DNA of 52,930 bases from an uncultured Collinsella sp. (GTDB taxonomy: Bacteria; Actinomycetota; Coriobacteriia; Coriobacteriales; Coriobacteriaceae), in contig UQNU01000005.1 in the NCBI GenBank assembly GCA_900542555.1, forward strand, positions 1 through 52,930. The letters run 5' to 3'. Shown here in pieces: positions 1 through 7,129 of this stretch (within the stretch, counting starts at the first letter, position 1; each line of letters opens with the position of its first letter). The notes under the pieces were generated by a model. That model was given only the letters and a program-made list of their open reading frames with translations. It was not told the DNA's origin and made no database searches. Made by a program: the position numbers and the translations under genes.

Positions 1-8
1 AAAGGGCG

Positions 9-30
9 GAGGCGGGGCATGCCCCGCCTC
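9..30. terminator. GC-rich perfect palindrome, possible terminator
   Basis: A 22-bp perfect palindrome (11-bp arms, core GGGGCATGCCCC) lies at the window edge. It probably ends a gene outside the window. The T-tract on either side is short, so the direction is not clear. Confidence 0.4.
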
Positions 31-83
31 TTACACCACATCTCTGTGCGCTACCATACCCCCGACCATAGCCGCTTTTCATG

Positions 84-118
84 AAAAACCGCAGGCGTTC
101 TACCTGCGGTTTTGTTTT
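84..118 (+). terminator. Rho-independent terminator for an upstream gene outside the window
   Basis: Arms AAACCGCAGG and CCTGCGGTTT enclose a 7-base loop, and TTTGTTTTTG follows on the plus strand. This is a textbook intrinsic terminator. A degenerate copy of its right arm and T-tract recurs at 341-371. The rest of 119-458 holds nothing else that I recognise. Confidence 0.75.
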
Positions 119-340
119 TGCGTAGTTCGCCATGGTTGAGGGTAGCGGCCTAAACGTAGTAGATGGGCCCGTTTCATGGCAGACGGGTCACGTAGCGGCC
201 CTCGCAAGGCCAGAATGATCCGTTTTCCTCCGTCCCCGAGGGATCAGGGGCTGGTACTGATATGGTGCCATTTCAAAACTATGCCGGATTACGGGGCTAA
301 AGTCGGAATCCTCATCCATATCTTCATTTTTTGGAAAGCG

Positions 341-371
341 GCAGGCTGTCTACCTGCGGTTTTGTTTTTGC
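341..371 (+). terminator. Second copy of the ACCTGCGGTTTT terminator-like sequence
   Basis: GCAGG and CCTGC arms enclose a short loop, followed by GGTTTTGTTTTTG. The right half is identical to that of the terminator at 84-118, but the left arm is shorter, so this is a weaker hairpin or a decayed copy. No gene sits directly upstream on the plus strand. Confidence 0.4.
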
Positions 372-458
372 AATTTTCTGTATGGTCGGAGGTTCGCTAT
401 CCAGCCCCGTAAACCGGCATAGTTTTGCTCGTGGCGGCCCAACCGCGCGTTTAAGCGC

Positions 459-492
459 GGGGCCGGTGGGGCATTTTTGCCCCACCGGCCCC
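459..492 (-). terminator. Hairpin closing the hydrogenase operon
   Basis: A 14-bp perfect stem (GGGGCCGGTGGGGC / GCCCCACCGGCCCC) with a 6-base ATTTTT loop lies about 33 bp beyond the stop codon of the last hydrogenase gene. No U-tract follows on the minus strand, so it may stabilise the mRNA end rather than terminate by itself. Confidence 0.5.
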
Positions 493-524
493 TATTCCAG
501 CTCTATTCTAGCTCTATACCAACG

Positions 525-866
525 CTACTCCGGCTTGGTTTCGACCGTGGGAGTCTTGTCCGCCGCAACTGGGGTGCGAGCGGTGTCCATAGTCAGGCAG
601 TGCTTGGGGCAGCTTTCGATGCACTCGCCGCACACCACGCAGGCGTACGGGTCAATTGACCACGTTCCACCCTTGCGATCGACCGCAAGCGCGCCCGCCG
701 GGCAGCGACGCGCGCACATGCCGCAGCAGATACACACGTCCATGTCGTTAACGATATGCCCGCGCAGGCGCTCGGGCGCCGTCAGCTTCTCCTGCGGATA
801 GCACACCGTGACCGGCCGCTTGACCATAGAACCCAAGGCCGTCTTGGCAAATGTCAGTAAGCTCAT
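525..866 (-). CDS. echF: Ech-type hydrogenase, 2x[4Fe-4S] ferredoxin-like subunit (EchF/HycF family)
   Basis: This 113-aa polyferredoxin subunit carries electrons between ferredoxin and the hydrogenase small subunit on the cytoplasmic face. Two ferredoxin motifs are visible: CICCGMC-ARRCP around residues 46-56 and CVVCGEC-IESCP around residues 75-86, each giving four cysteines for a [4Fe-4S] cluster. The C-terminal 20 residues are a polar, probably disordered tail. It is the last gene of the operon. Its Shine-Dalgarno region (AAGGTAGG) contains the stop codon of the EchE gene, so the two are probably translationally coupled. The NuoI/HycF/EchF family assignment is clear; the Ech label follows from gene order. 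Confidence 0.9.
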   Translation of the reverse strand: MSLLTFAKTALGSMVKRPVTVCYPQEKLTAPERLRGHIVNDMDVCICCGMCARRCPAGALAVDRKGGTWSIDPYACVVCGECIESCPKHCLTMDTARTPVAADKTPTVETKPE

Positions 867-873
867 GCCGCGC

Positions 874-1962
874 CTACCTTTCCGTACAGCTAATGCAGGG
901 GTCGATGGTCAGGATAATCATGGGCACGTTGGCAAGGAGCACGCCCTGCAGCGCATGCGTCAAACCCGCCAGGTTCTGCGACGTCGGCGTGCGCACGCGG
1001 AAGCGGTCCAGGTTCTTGGTGCCGTTGCCGCGCACATAGTAATACGCCTCGCCGCGCGGCTGCTCAATCACAACCTCGCCGCGCGCGCCGTCGGCCGGCG
1101 TAAGCTTAGTACGCCCGCCGATGCCGTCGTGCGGAATCTTGCCCACAAGCTCTTTGATGATGTCCATGGCCTGCGTGACCTCGGCACAACGCACCTGGCA
1201 GCGGGCATAGCAGTCGCCGTCGGTGGCAACGATGGGCTCAAACGCAACCAAGTCCGCATAGGCACCGTCGCCGAACATGCGCACGTCGTAGTCCACGCCC
1301 GAGGCGCGTCCAAACGGACCGACCATCGACAGATCAAGCGCGTCCTTCTTGCTGATCACGCCCACGCCATGCAGGCGCTCGCCGCAGCTATTGTCGTCCA
1401 AAAACGTATGCACCAGGGCCTCGTAGTCGGGACGCATGGCATCGAGCGTCTGCACAATACCCGCCAGCTCAGAGTCCTCAATATCGTGCTTAAGGCCGCC
1501 GATCTCGTTAATCGAAAGGATCACGCGGCCGCCGCACGTGCTCTCGAAGATCTTGAGAATCTGCTCGCGCAGCGTCCAAGAACGATAGAACAGCGCCTCG
1601 AAGCCAAAGGCATCGGCGAGCAGGCCCAACCACAGCAGATGCGAGTGGATGCGCGAAAGCTCATGCAGAATGGTGCGGATATACTGCACGCGGCCGGGCA
1701 CCTCGATGCCGAGCATGCGCTCGCAGGCGCTGGCATAGCCGCAGCTGTGGCCCACGGCGCAGATGCCGCAGATGCGCTCGGCGATGTAGCCAAACTGGTG
1801 CATGTCGCGCTTTTCGGTGAGTTTCTCGAGCCCGCGGTGCACAAAGCCGATCTGCGGAATTGCCTCGATGACGCGGTCGTCCTCGATCACCAGGTCCAGA
1901 TGAAGCGGCTCGGGCAGCACCGGGTGCTGCGGGCCAAACGGAATAACGGAGCGATGTGCCAT
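874..1962 (-). CDS. echE: Ech-type [NiFe]-hydrogenase large (catalytic) subunit (EchE)
   Basis: 362 aa, homologous to NuoD and to the C-terminal half of HycE. It carries the NiFe active site. Both metal-binding cysteine pairs of group 4 hydrogenases are present: ERICGICAVGH (C65, C68) and DPCISCTER (C356, C359). Retention of all four cysteines separates it from NuoD of complex I, which has lost them. The protein ends three residues after the last cysteine, so there is no C-terminal extension for a maturation endopeptidase to remove, as described for archaeal EchE. The start at 1962 is preceded by GGAGG ten bases upstream, inside the end of echD. No maturation genes (hyp) lie in this window. 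Confidence 0.95.
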   Translation of the reverse strand: MAHRSVIPFGPQHPVLPEPLHLDLVIEDDRVIEAIPQIGFVHRGLEKLTEKRDMHQFGYIAERICGICAVGHSCGYASACERMLGIEVPGRVQYIRTILHELSRIHSHLLWLGLLADAFGFEALFYRSWTLREQILKIFESTCGGRVILSINEIGGLKHDIEDSELAGIVQTLDAMRPDYEALVHTFLDDNSCGERLHGVGVISKKDALDLSMVGPFGRASGVDYDVRMFGDGAYADLVAFEPIVATDGDCYARCQVRCAEVTQAMDIIKELVGKIPHDGIGGRTKLTPADGARGEVVIEQPRGEAYYYVRGNGTKNLDRFRVRTPTSQNLAGLTHALQGVLLANVPMIILTIDPCISCTER

Positions 1963-1967
1963 GGACC

Positions 1968-2627
1968 TTACGCCTCCTTTTTCTGCTTGTCGCGAGCGGC
2001 CTTGGCGGCAAGCGCCGCGCGAACCTTGGCCGCTTTCTCGGGATCCATGGCGGCGAGCTTTGTCTCCATCTCGGCAGCCTTGAGCGCGGCCTTCGCAGCA
2101 GCTTCATCGTGCTGAGCATCGGAGCCGGCAGCCGCAGTGGGCCGAGCGGCGGCGGCCTTCTCGGCCGCGGCCTTGCGCGCCTTGGCCTCGGCAGCGGCAC
2201 GGATCTTCATGGCCTTCTCGCGCGCGGCCTTCACCTCGGGCGTGATGACGCTCATGGGTTCGGCAGTCGAGACCTGGTAGAAAAAGCCCTTAAAGTCGAT
2301 CTGCATGTCGGTGATGGCAAGACCAAATAGGTCGTGGGCCTCATTTTCAAACGGGAACACCGCGGGGTAATACGAGCTGATGGACGGAATCTCCTGGCAC
2401 TGGTCGATGCCCTCAACCACCAGGTTCTCGATCGCATAGTTTCCGTCCCGCGCGATCTGCTCTTGCGCAGCGCGGACGTTGATAAACGTATAGACCAGGC
2501 GATACGATCCGTCGTCCACACAGCGCTCGGCATGCATCTGCACAAAGCGCGCGCCGACGCCCTTGAGCGCCTGAACATGCGGCAACAGCCCATCGATCCC
2601 GACGGTGGTATAGATAGCCTTTTGCAT
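1968..2627 (-). CDS. echD: Ech-type hydrogenase NuoC-like subunit (EchD) with Ala/Lys-rich tail
   Basis: 219 aa. The first ~130 residues match the 30-kDa NuoC/EchD/HycE-N family, including the region around FPFENEAHDLFGLAITDMQID that packs against the large subunit. The remaining ~85 residues form a highly charged Ala/Glu/Lys-rich, helical tail with coiled-coil character that a minimal EchD does not need. The start codon shares one base with the echC stop (TAATG), and GGAGG lies seven bases upstream, so translation is coupled. The tail may be a partner-binding or purely structural extension; its function is not known. Confidence 0.88.
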   Translation of the reverse strand: MQKAIYTTVGIDGLLPHVQALKGVGARFVQMHAERCVDDGSYRLVYTFINVRAAQEQIARDGNYAIENLVVEGIDQCQEIPSISSYYPAVFPFENEAHDLFGLAITDMQIDFKGFFYQVSTAEPMSVITPEVKAAREKAMKIRAAAEAKARKAAAEKAAAARPTAAAGSDAQHDEAAAKAALKAAEMETKLAAMDPEKAAKVRAALAAKAARDKQKKEA

Positions 2628-3208
2628 TACTCGGCCTCCTTTGCAGCGGCGGGCGTCCCAGAAGGTGCGTCGCCAGCAGCGAGCGCGTCGCCGGCCCCCG
2701 CAGCTACAAACCCGTCCTCGCCCAGCTCAACGCCACCGTCCCAGGTTGCGGCGCCGCCCACGGTAAGCGGATCGCCGCCGGCGCGCATCACGGCCTCCTT
2801 CTGATCAAGGATGCCGCACGCCTCCACAATGGCATCAATCACGGTCTCGGGGCGAATGGCGCACCCGGGCGCGTACACGTCCACGGGAATCGCGCGGTCC
2901 ACGCCGCCGATCACGTTGTAGGCATCGCGGAACACGCCGCCCGAGCACGCGCAAATGCCGCACGCCACCACGCACTTGGGCTCGAGCATCTGGTTGTAAA
3001 TCTGACGCACGACGGGCAGATTCTGCGCGTTGACCGAACCCGTCACCAAAAAGATATCCGCATGCTTGGGGTTGCCGGTGTTGACCACGCCAAAGCGCTC
3101 CGCATCGAACAGCGGCGTAAGCGAGGCCAGCACCTCGATATCGCATCCGTTGCAGCTCGAGCCGTCGTAATGAATAACCCACGGCGAGCGCGACATTTTA
3201 TGATCCAT
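2627..3208 (-). CDS. echC: Ech-type hydrogenase small subunit, NuoB-like (EchC)
   Basis: 193 aa, homologous to NuoB, HycG and EchC. It holds the [4Fe-4S] cluster nearest the NiFe site. Visible ligands are in SSCNGCDIE (residues ~17-25), the CGIC-ACSGG region (~82-90) and YAPGC (~113-117). The core ends near residue 145. A Gly/Ala/Asp-rich low-complexity tail of about 45 residues follows and is not part of the usual fold. An AGGAGG lies eight bases before the chosen ATG, and the stop codon of the upstream membrane subunit lies inside that ribosome-binding region. Confidence 0.93.
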   Translation of the reverse strand: MDHKMSRSPWVIHYDGSSCNGCDIEVLASLTPLFDAERFGVVNTGNPKHADIFLVTGSVNAQNLPVVRQIYNQMLEPKCVVACGICACSGGVFRDAYNVIGGVDRAIPVDVYAPGCAIRPETVIDAIVEACGILDQKEAVMRAGGDPLTVGGAATWDGGVELGEDGFVAAGAGDALAAGDAPSGTPAAAKEAE

Positions 3209-3220
3209 GGATGCCGCCTC

Positions 3221-6103
3221 CTAAATAAACACGTCGACGAGGATGGGCATAAGGTTGAGCAGGCCAAACACCAGCGCCACGCCCCAGCCGAGCTTAAAGC
3301 AGCTGCGCCAGGTGCTGCGGGCAAAGGTGTTGTCGATCAACACCTCGACGAAGTACGTCGCGGCCATCACGACCAGGGCGACCACCCAGCTCACCGGGTT
3401 GTCCCAAACAAAGAACATGCCCACCCACATCAAAAACAGCACGGTCTCGCACCAGTGCATAAGGGTCATCTTGGCCAGCGTGCCGCCGCTCATCTCGGTG
3501 GCGACGCCCTGGACGATCTCCTGATGCGCGTGATGCGAGTACGAAAGGTCAAACGGCGACTTGCGCAGCTTGATGGTAAGCACCGCGAGCAGCGCGAGGA
3601 AAATGGGCGCGCTGTACACGATGATGGGGGCCGACTGCCCCGTCACGGCAATGGAATCGAAGCTGTCGGTGGCAAGGTACAGGCCCACGCTCATCAGCAG
3701 AACGGCGGGCTCGTAACTCATGACCTGCAGCAGCTCGCGGTCGGCGCCGACCTGGGCAAACGGGCTTTGCGTCGAGGCGGACGCCAGCACCACAAAGATC
3801 GCGGCGAGGGTAACCATAAAAGCGCACAGCAGCGTGTTGGAGCCCGACACAAAGATGCCGCCGCCCACGACGGTGAAGATGAGCGCGCACGCCATGTAGG
3901 TATCGTCCATGGTGTTTACGCTGGCAGGGGCCTTGCGCAGCAGCTTGGCAACGTCGTAGAAGGGCTGCAGCAGGCGCGGGCCCACGCGGCCCTGCATGCG
4001 GGCGGACAGCTTGCGGTCAACGCCGTCGATCAGGCCACCCACAAGCGGCGCCAGCAAGGCAAACGCCACGGTACCAATAAAGATGCCCACGACGCCCGAG
4101 CCTTCGAAATACTTGCCGCGCAGCACCGAGGGCGCACTCATGGCAAGCCGCTCGGGCCCAATCCACGCGCAACACAGCAGCGCAAACACGATAATGCTGC
4201 AGCACACGACGCTACCCGCGGGGCCAATACGCTTCTCGCCAAGGGCGTCCTCCGAGTACCAATTGCGCTTTTCGGCCTTCACCTCGTGTCCCATCGATCC
4301 GCGGAAATGGCGGTATTTGTCGGTTCCCACGCCCGAAAGGTACACGTTTACGTGCGGTTTGTTGCTCACGCGGAATGAAGTCAGCAGCACCACAGCGATA
4401 AACGCCACGATAACCACCATCAGATACATGGCGTCCTTGCCAATAACGTACGGCACGCGGCCAAACACCATGGCCAAGTAAGGCGACACCAGACCGCTCG
4501 AGATAACCGGAAACGCCACGCAGCACAGAATCAGCAGCGCGGCGATGGTGTTGAGCGCCATCCATTCGGTCTTATGGACATTGACCTCAACGTTTTGAGC
4601 CGTGGGGTCGACGCCCGAAAGCTTGGCAAGCCACTTGCCCCAGAAGTAAAACGTCGCGGCCGAGCCAAAGGCGAGCACCATGATCATGAGCACGTTGCCG
4701 GTCTGGGCAAACGCCACCAGGGCGCCCCACTTGGACACGAGCATGCCAAACGGCGCGACGAACATACCCATGATGCCCAGCATCATCAGGCGCGTCAGAT
4801 GCGGCATGCGGCTGAACATACCGTCCATGTCCTCGATATTGCGGCTGCCGATATGATGCTCGGCCGTGCCCACGCACAGGAACAGCAGCGACTTTGCCAC
4901 CGTGTGGAACAGGATCAGGAAGATGGCGGCCCACACGGCCTCGGGCGCGCCGACACCCAGGCAGGCACTGATGAGGCCCAAGTTGGAAATGGTGGAGTAC
5001 GCGAGCACGCGTTTGGCGTTGCTCTGCGAGATGGCCATGAGGGCAGCGAGCAAAAACGTGATGGCACCCACACTCGTGACCATAAAGCCAGTCACGGGAT
5101 AGATGGCATAGAGCGGGCTCAGCTTGACCATCAGGAACACGCCGGCTTTGACCATGGTTGACGAGTGCAGCAGAGCGCTCGTGGGCGTGGGGGCAACCAT
5201 AGCACCGAGCAGCCAGGTATGGAACGGCATCTGCGCGGCCTTGGTGAGTGCGGCGAGCGATAGCAGGATGACCGGCATCACCAGCAGCGCGGATTGCGCG
5301 GTTCCGGCGCCGGAAAGCTCGATCATACCCGAGATGGTCAGCGGCATGCCGTTAACGTGCAGGTACATGAGTCCGGCCAAAAACGCGATACCGCCCAGCA
5401 TGTTAAGGATGATCTGGGTGAAGGCGTTCTTGATGGCCTCGGGCGTGCGCGTGTAGCCAATCATAAGGAACGAGCACACGGTGGTGATTTCCCAGCCGCA
5501 GAACAGCCACTCAAGGTTGTCGCTCGTCACGATGACGAACATGGCCGAGAGGAACAGGAACATGAGCGCCAGGAACTGCGGGCGACGGTCGGGCGCGGTC
5601 TGCCCGCGCAGCACGGCCTCGTGCTCGTCATGGGCCTGGAAGTCCTTCATGTAGCCCAGGGCATACACGCAGATTAGGCTGCCGACGATACCGACGGCGA
5701 GGACCATGATCACGCTCATGTAGTCCAGGTAGAGCGGCGTTGCGGTGACGGCCTCGGGCGCGGGCAGCGTCATGGCTGCAAAGGCGAGCGAGCCCACCAG
5801 CTGGACTATGCCGAGCACCGTGGTGAGCGCGTTCCTATATTTGTACGCGTTGTACAGGATGACGGCGCACAGGATGACATCGATGGCGGAGCTGATGATC
5901 GAGAGCACATGCGAGGTGCCGGGGGCAACCTCAAAGCTCTGCGGACCCGTGCCAAAAAACATGACGGCGACTACAACTGTCACCGCCATAATAACGCCGG
6001 AGCCTATGAGCCCCACCGCATCGCGGGCACGGTCACCGCGCGCGAGCAGCATGCCCAGCGCCGGTACCAGCGGAAACAGGGTAAGGAAATACAGTAGCGT
6101 CAT
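3221..6103 (-). CDS. Ech-type hydrogenase membrane arm: EchA (NuoL-like antiporter) fused to EchB (NuoH-like)
   Basis: This 960-aa polytopic protein makes up the ion-pumping membrane arm. Residues ~1-600 are a NuoL/MrpA/EchA-type antiporter subunit, with the conserved region FHTWLLGAMVAPTPTSALLH near residue 300 and a downstream HTVAKSLLFL helix. After a cytoplasmic linker (~600-665), residues ~665-960 are a NuoH/EchB/HycD subunit with RMQGRVGPR, the acidic quinone-chamber-like loop RELLQVMSYEP and RKSPFDL. In most Ech operons these are two genes; here there is no stop or frameshift between them. The start at 6103 has GGGGGAG seven bases upstream. This is the first gene of the five-gene operon. 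A 10-bp palindrome (CTCAATTGAG, 6151-6160) upstream could be an operator. Confidence 0.92.
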   Translation of the reverse strand: MTLLYFLTLFPLVPALGMLLARGDRARDAVGLIGSGVIMAVTVVVAVMFFGTGPQSFEVAPGTSHVLSIISSAIDVILCAVILYNAYKYRNALTTVLGIVQLVGSLAFAAMTLPAPEAVTATPLYLDYMSVIMVLAVGIVGSLICVYALGYMKDFQAHDEHEAVLRGQTAPDRRPQFLALMFLFLSAMFVIVTSDNLEWLFCGWEITTVCSFLMIGYTRTPEAIKNAFTQIILNMLGGIAFLAGLMYLHVNGMPLTISGMIELSGAGTAQSALLVMPVILLSLAALTKAAQMPFHTWLLGAMVAPTPTSALLHSSTMVKAGVFLMVKLSPLYAIYPVTGFMVTSVGAITFLLAALMAISQSNAKRVLAYSTISNLGLISACLGVGAPEAVWAAIFLILFHTVAKSLLFLCVGTAEHHIGSRNIEDMDGMFSRMPHLTRLMMLGIMGMFVAPFGMLVSKWGALVAFAQTGNVLMIMVLAFGSAATFYFWGKWLAKLSGVDPTAQNVEVNVHKTEWMALNTIAALLILCCVAFPVISSGLVSPYLAMVFGRVPYVIGKDAMYLMVVIVAFIAVVLLTSFRVSNKPHVNVYLSGVGTDKYRHFRGSMGHEVKAEKRNWYSEDALGEKRIGPAGSVVCCSIIVFALLCCAWIGPERLAMSAPSVLRGKYFEGSGVVGIFIGTVAFALLAPLVGGLIDGVDRKLSARMQGRVGPRLLQPFYDVAKLLRKAPASVNTMDDTYMACALIFTVVGGGIFVSGSNTLLCAFMVTLAAIFVVLASASTQSPFAQVGADRELLQVMSYEPAVLLMSVGLYLATDSFDSIAVTGQSAPIIVYSAPIFLALLAVLTIKLRKSPFDLSYSHHAHQEIVQGVATEMSGGTLAKMTLMHWCETVLFLMWVGMFFVWDNPVSWVVALVVMAATYFVEVLIDNTFARSTWRSCFKLGWGVALVFGLLNLMPILVDVFI

Positions 6104-6150
6104 ACCATCACTCCCCCATGCAAAAACGCTGCAATTGTTTAACGTTATAG

Positions 6151-6160
6151 CTCAATTGAG
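6151..6160. promoter_or_regulatory. 10-bp palindrome upstream of the hydrogenase operon
   Basis: CTCAATTGAG lies 48 bp upstream of the first hydrogenase start codon, in the only AT-rich stretch of that gap (6104-6245). The promoter must lie here, but I cannot assign a convincing -35/-10 pair. Confidence 0.3.
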
Positions 6161-6245
6161 GAGTAGCCGCGGCGGGTTTTCGGTCAAGTGGGGAGTTTTA
6201 GGCGTACGGGGCAAGGGCGCGTCCGCTTTGGAGCAGAGGGGCGGC

Positions 6246-6271
6246 AAGAAAAATGCGCCCCCGCGGGCGCA
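6246..6271 (-). terminator. Intrinsic terminator of the double-HTH gene
   Basis: The minus strand reads TGCGCCC-GCGG-GGGCGCA followed by TTTTTCTT. It lies directly downstream of the stop codon at 6280 and separates that gene from the hydrogenase operon. Confidence 0.8.
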
Positions 6272-6279
6272 CCCTCTTG

Positions 6280-6684
6280 CTACTCTGCCTGCTTAACGCG
6301 CGGCTTGCGACCGCGCGGCTTATCGATAAGCGCGTCGGCGCCGCCATCGCGATACTGGCGGCACCAAGCCTTGACCGAAGACTCGCTGGGAATCTTGTGC
6401 TTGATCATAGCCTCGCGAACCGTCAGGCCATTTTCCAAACGGTCCTTAACCACGGCGAGCTTTACGTCGTACGAATAGGTGTGATGGCGAGCGCCCGCGT
6501 TGAGTACGGCATCGGCACCGCCCACGGCATACGCGCGGGCCCACTGACGAGCCGTGGCCTGGGGAATGCCAAGCTTTGCGGCGAGGGCGCGGTGACCGAC
6601 CCCCTCTTGGAGGATCTCGACGGCGCGCTGCCTAACCTCGGGCGCATGCGTGCGAGTCCTAGTTGCTTCCGACATACCTGCCAC
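6280..6684 (-). CDS. Double helix-turn-helix DNA-binding protein (transposase OrfA/InsE-like)
   Basis: 134 aa with two tandem helix-turn-helix units: residues ~15-55 (VRQRAVEILQEGVGHRALAAKLGIP...ARQWARAY) and ~70-115 (KLAVVKDRLENGLTVREAMIKHKIP...VKAWCRQYRDGG). The tail KPRGRKPR is basic. This is the layout of OrfA of IS3-type elements, but no DDE transposase follows and I see no terminal inverted repeats, so it is a stand-alone protein here. It may be a domesticated regulator or the remnant of an insertion sequence. It has its own terminator. Confidence 0.75.
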   Translation of the reverse strand: MAGMSEATRTRTHAPEVRQRAVEILQEGVGHRALAAKLGIPQATARQWARAYAVGGADAVLNAGARHHTYSYDVKLAVVKDRLENGLTVREAMIKHKIPSESSVKAWCRQYRDGGADALIDKPRGRKPRVKQAE

Positions 6685-7012
6685 TTCTACTTCTTAGCCT
6701 TAACCGTTAAATTGCTTTCTTACGTGCGAGTTAGATAGTAGCATTTTACTGTTTGTTCAAAGCAGTTAATTAAAATAGACGCGGCGTTATCTGGGCATTT
6801 GACACCAATTTACGACATTTCTTTATCGATTATTTACGCTGGTAGCTAGCTCGCAGCCAATCGTCATTCGCTTGCCAACAAAATTGGCATCTCTTTATGT
6901 CCTTTGGTATAGAGGATATAAGTATTAACCCCTCCCTCAACAATTCTGAGCGGTCCGCAAGGCGGTAGACGCCCTCGCTCCTCGTGATTAGCGCGCATAG
7001 CCATCCACCGGA

Positions 7013-7057
7013 GCAAAACAAAAAGGGCGGGACCTGCTGCGCTTGCAGACCCCGCCC
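7013..7057 (-). terminator. Intrinsic terminator of the OYE-type oxidoreductase gene
   Basis: The minus strand reads a GGGCGGGG-rich stem with a GCAGGT-containing second arm, followed by TTTTTTGTTTTG. It lies about 75 bp beyond the stop codon at 7130. The remainder of the gap 6685-7012 is AT-rich. It contains short open frames on the minus strand with no recognisable start signal or homology, and I do not regard them as genes. Confidence 0.8.
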
Positions 7058-7129
7058 CGGTTGACACCCGATGGGACGCAGTCGGGCGAGGCGGATCCGT
7101 GCTACCGCCCCGCCTGGCCGCGAAGTTGA

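Noticed and set aside
808..2115. 435-codon open frame on the plus strand opposite the hydrogenase genes
   Set aside because: It is an artefact of GC-rich codon use opposite echE/echD. The minus strand encodes proteins with intact metal-binding motifs.
6830..7067. Two overlapping short open frames (63 and 67 codons) on the minus strand
   Set aside because: They cross the terminator at 7013-7057, have no ribosome-binding site and no recognisable sequence.
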